A model generated the notes under the pieces. It saw nothing but the letters and a program-made list of their open reading frames with translations, was not told the DNA's origin and did not search any database. A DNA stretch of 27,500 bases, taken from NCBI GenBank assembly GCA_016946835.1, contig JACVTC010000046.1, forward strand, positions 275,001 to 302,500. The letters are read 5' to 3'. This stretch comes from Neocallimastix lanati (nom. inval.). Taxonomy: Eukaryota; Neocallimastigomycota; Neocallimastigomycetes; Neocallimastigales; Neocallimastigaceae. This document shows, in pieces, positions 22,006-27,500 of the stretch. The position numbers and the translations under genes were made by a program. Numbering within the stretch: the first letter of the stretch is position 1; every line of letters starts with the position of its first letter.

Positions 22006-22662
22006 GCAGAAAATGATGAATATAGATTATGTAAAAATGGTAATGAAGGACTTTGTTTAAAAAAAAAAGGAAGTATGTACTGAAAAAGGTGGTATCTATA
22101 TTTCAGGAGCATGCAATGGAATTAATAATATTAAATGTTGTTGTCAAAAATTCTTATAGTACCAGATAATATATAGGGAATAGTTATTTTCATATTATCA
22201 AGGAGAAAATGTTGATTTTAAGAAAGATCAAAGAAAATTCGGATGTTGAATTTCGTCATCATGCAAGCCATGGGTGATGCAACTTATACTGAAGATTTTA
22301 TAAAAAAAAAATAAAAAAAAAAAAAAAATAAAAAAAAAAGAAGGGAATAACCTTTGAAGGTACATGTAAAACAAACCAACAATAGAGAAGACCCTTGTTT
22401 TCAACATTATTACTCAGAAATTTACAAATACAAACCTCATGATGAGAGGTGCATCTATGTATAGTAAGGCAACTAGTAAGAGAAGAAATAGAAAAAGAAA
22501 TCAATCAATTATTAGAAACAATTTAGTGGAAAATCGTTTGAACTTTCCAATTTATATAGACATTGAAAGCGAAGAAACAAATTAGTACTAACAAAGAAGA
22601 AAGTAAAAATGAAAGATGATTGATATAACAGAAATGAATCATCTATGGCTGGCTGCAACCTC

Positions 22663-22712
<50 letters not shown>

Positions 22713-22770
22713 AAAAAAAAAGCAATTTTTTAAAAGCAGGATTATATACTGCTTGCCGTAGAATTTACGG
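22006..22770 (+). pseudogene. Relic of a Cys-rich module plus GH25 lysozyme-type muramidase
   Basis: The first part reads YRLCKNGNEGLC and, after a shift at an A10 run (22059-22068), VCTEKGGIYISGACNGINN then IKCCCQK. This matches a Cys-rich module known from fungal secreted lysozymes and NlpC-type proteins (pattern C-x-G-x-x-G-x-C ... C ... G-x-C-x-G-x-x-N-I-K-C-C). Next come SYYQGENVDFKK (22190-22225) and, in another frame, NFVIMQAMGDATYTEDFIK, like the GH25 start (x-S-x-Y-Q-G-x-V-D-F ... F-V-I-x-R-A). FPIYIDIESEE (22544-22576) matches the GH25 catalytic D-x-E strand, and KAGLYTACRRIYG (from about 22733) the K-A-G-Y-x-x-G-I-Y segment. Stops, frameshifts and A45 (22666-22710) show that it is dead. 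GH25 enzymes cleave bacterial peptidoglycan, plausible for a gut fungus. The family call is by eye from scattered motifs. Confidence 0.55.
22666..22710. repeat. A45 tract within the GH25 relic
   Basis: 45 A residues, then G and more A, between two GH25-like segments; read in frame it gives poly-Lys. Confidence 0.93.
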
Positions 22771-22789
22771 TGATAATATCATAATCATA

Positions 22790-22902
22790 ATAAATGCCAC
22801 GGCAATAAAGGAAATGGGTTTATGAAGTTTGGTGCGCAAGATTACTGGGATGCAATATCCTATGACTACCCAACAAAGCAAAGCATTATAATCCTGATAA
22901 AC

Positions 22903-22938
<36 letters not shown>

Positions 22939-23200
22939 ACTTAGCTAATATATTTCAATATTACTAATTCTGGAAATGTACCCCGGAGTAAATTGGAAAC
23001 GTCGATTTTAGATTGTTCGTTTACAATATTTAAAAATGACTCTATAGTACAAAGCTAATATCAACAAAACGATAGATGCAGGTCCATCAAATAATAATAC
23101 AATGTGTCCAAAAGATCGCGATAACCCAGATACTGACAATAAAGAAATTTTCTGATAAAGACTTCCACTCAAGTGGTGGTGTTAACAAGATAAAATATAC
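22790..23200 (+). pseudogene. Unrecognised coding-like relic
   Basis: More G+C than its surroundings, and coding-like in pieces. One piece reads CHGNKGNGFMKFGAQDYWDA then ISYDYPTK, and a shifted frame continues AKHYNPDKHD up to T31 (22907-22937). Later pieces read GNVPRSKLETSILDCS, TIDAGPSNNNTMCPKDRDN and FSDKDFHSSGGVNKIKY in different frames. Several stops and shifts separate them. It could be the 3' part of the lysozyme-like gene or a separate secreted enzyme. I do not recognise the family. Confidence 0.4.
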
Positions 23201-23292
23201 ATCTTTTCTACATATTTTTTGTGTATATTTATAGTATTCATGATTTGGCAATTGCATATTAATATGTTAGAATTCTCAAATATTTATACAAT

Positions 23293-23324
<32 letters not shown>

Positions 23325-23594
23325 AAAAAGTTAAAAGTTCAACATAATATTTAAACTTTTGTACATCAAAGTATTATAAATAGTTATAATATTTGAATAT
23401 GTTAATAACTTGTATGTAAAATATAAAAAAAGAAAAAAAATTTTTTTTATGAAATTAATTATTTTGAGTCGTTTTAAATGCTTTATTAAATCATATAAAT
23501 CATATAAATTAATAAATAATAAATAATAAATAAAATTTAATTGAATAATAATTAGTGTACACATCATATCTTATATTGACTCCTTAACAAAAAA

Positions 23595-23648
<54 letters not shown>

Positions 23649-23865
23649 AATAAATAAAATAAAAAAAAAAAAAAAAACAGTTTTTTTTACTTTTTATTTT
23701 TTTTTTTTTTTTTTTTTAAATGTTTTTTTTTTTATTTATTTATTTATTTATTTATTTACTTAGATATATTACTATAATAACTAATAATGAATATTATTAT
23801 TAAAAACTATAAAAATCTTTGTATTCTATATGATTTTGATGTATATTATATATATAAATAAGATG
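23201..23865. other. AT-rich stretch downstream of MSH3
   Basis: Contains a (TAA)n/(TAAA)n run (about 23597-23661), mixed A and T tracts (23660-23740), and TTTAT repeats. No gene was seen. As the 3' flank of MSH3 (read leftwards) it should hold its poly(A) site, which cannot be picked out. Confidence 0.6.
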
Positions 23866-27366
<3,501 letters not shown>

Positions 27367-27428
27367 CTAGATAAAATGGCATATATAAAGAGAAAATTAA
27401 TCAATTAATATAAATAAAATAATATAAA

Positions 27429-27469
<41 letters not shown>

Positions 27470-27500
27470 TAATTAATAAAAAACGTTTTGTTATACTAAA
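27367..27500 (-). other. Partial upstream MSH3 intron with A36 tract
   Basis: The acceptor (TATCTAG on the reverse strand) is at 27367-27373, preceded by AT-rich sequence and a run of 36 A (27432-27467). No further exon could be assigned before the window edge. Confidence 0.6.

Overview
This is an extremely AT-rich eukaryotic nuclear window. Non-coding DNA is almost pure A/T, with many homopolymer tracts of about 30-50 nt and long (ATT)n/(TAA)n runs, while coding exons are more balanced. The standard genetic code fits. The best overall match is an anaerobic gut fungus (Neocallimastigomycota). Evidence is a fungal-type Munc13/Git1-like protein, a short-intron MSH3 gene, relics of glycoside hydrolase families 3 and 25, an ankyrin relic, copia and LINE relics, and a fragment of Bacteroidota-like DNA. 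A dictyostelid is the main alternative. This placement is inference from composition and gene content; no marker gene was compared.

Layout. 1-3188 holds a GH3 beta-glucosidase relic (+), then a long unrecognised and broken gene (-). 3493-4310 holds a hairpin and a roughly 615-nt, comparatively GC-rich, poly(A)-tailed non-coding element with several perfect inverted repeats. It sits in a 21-bp minisatellite and looks like a retroposed structured RNA (SINE-like). 4930-6336 is a dead Ty1/copia integrase (-). It is split by an (ATT)30 run and by a 168-bp GC-rich bacterial-like fragment flanked by a 12-bp duplication. 6337-13029 is almost empty apart from one ankyrin-repeat scrap.

13030-19770 (+) is the main intact gene: one 309-bp intron, 2143 residues. 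It encodes a long disordered N-terminus with a 21-unit RxNSPPP array, then C2, MUN/MHD1, C2 and MHD2 regions. 21128-23200 is a belt of relics: a LINE reverse-transcriptase end with an internal 125-bp triplication, a Cys-rich module plus GH25 lysozyme, and an unrecognised coding-like piece. 23866-27366 (-) is the C-terminal 370 codons of MSH3, assembled from 11 phase-consistent exons. Its 5' part lies beyond the window.

The two intact genes are functionally unrelated (membrane traffic/signalling and mismatch repair) and there is no sign of an operon or cluster. The region between and around them is mainly a graveyard of mobile elements and degraded carbohydrate-active genes, in which A-tracts and ATT triplets appear to have expanded inside former coding sequence.
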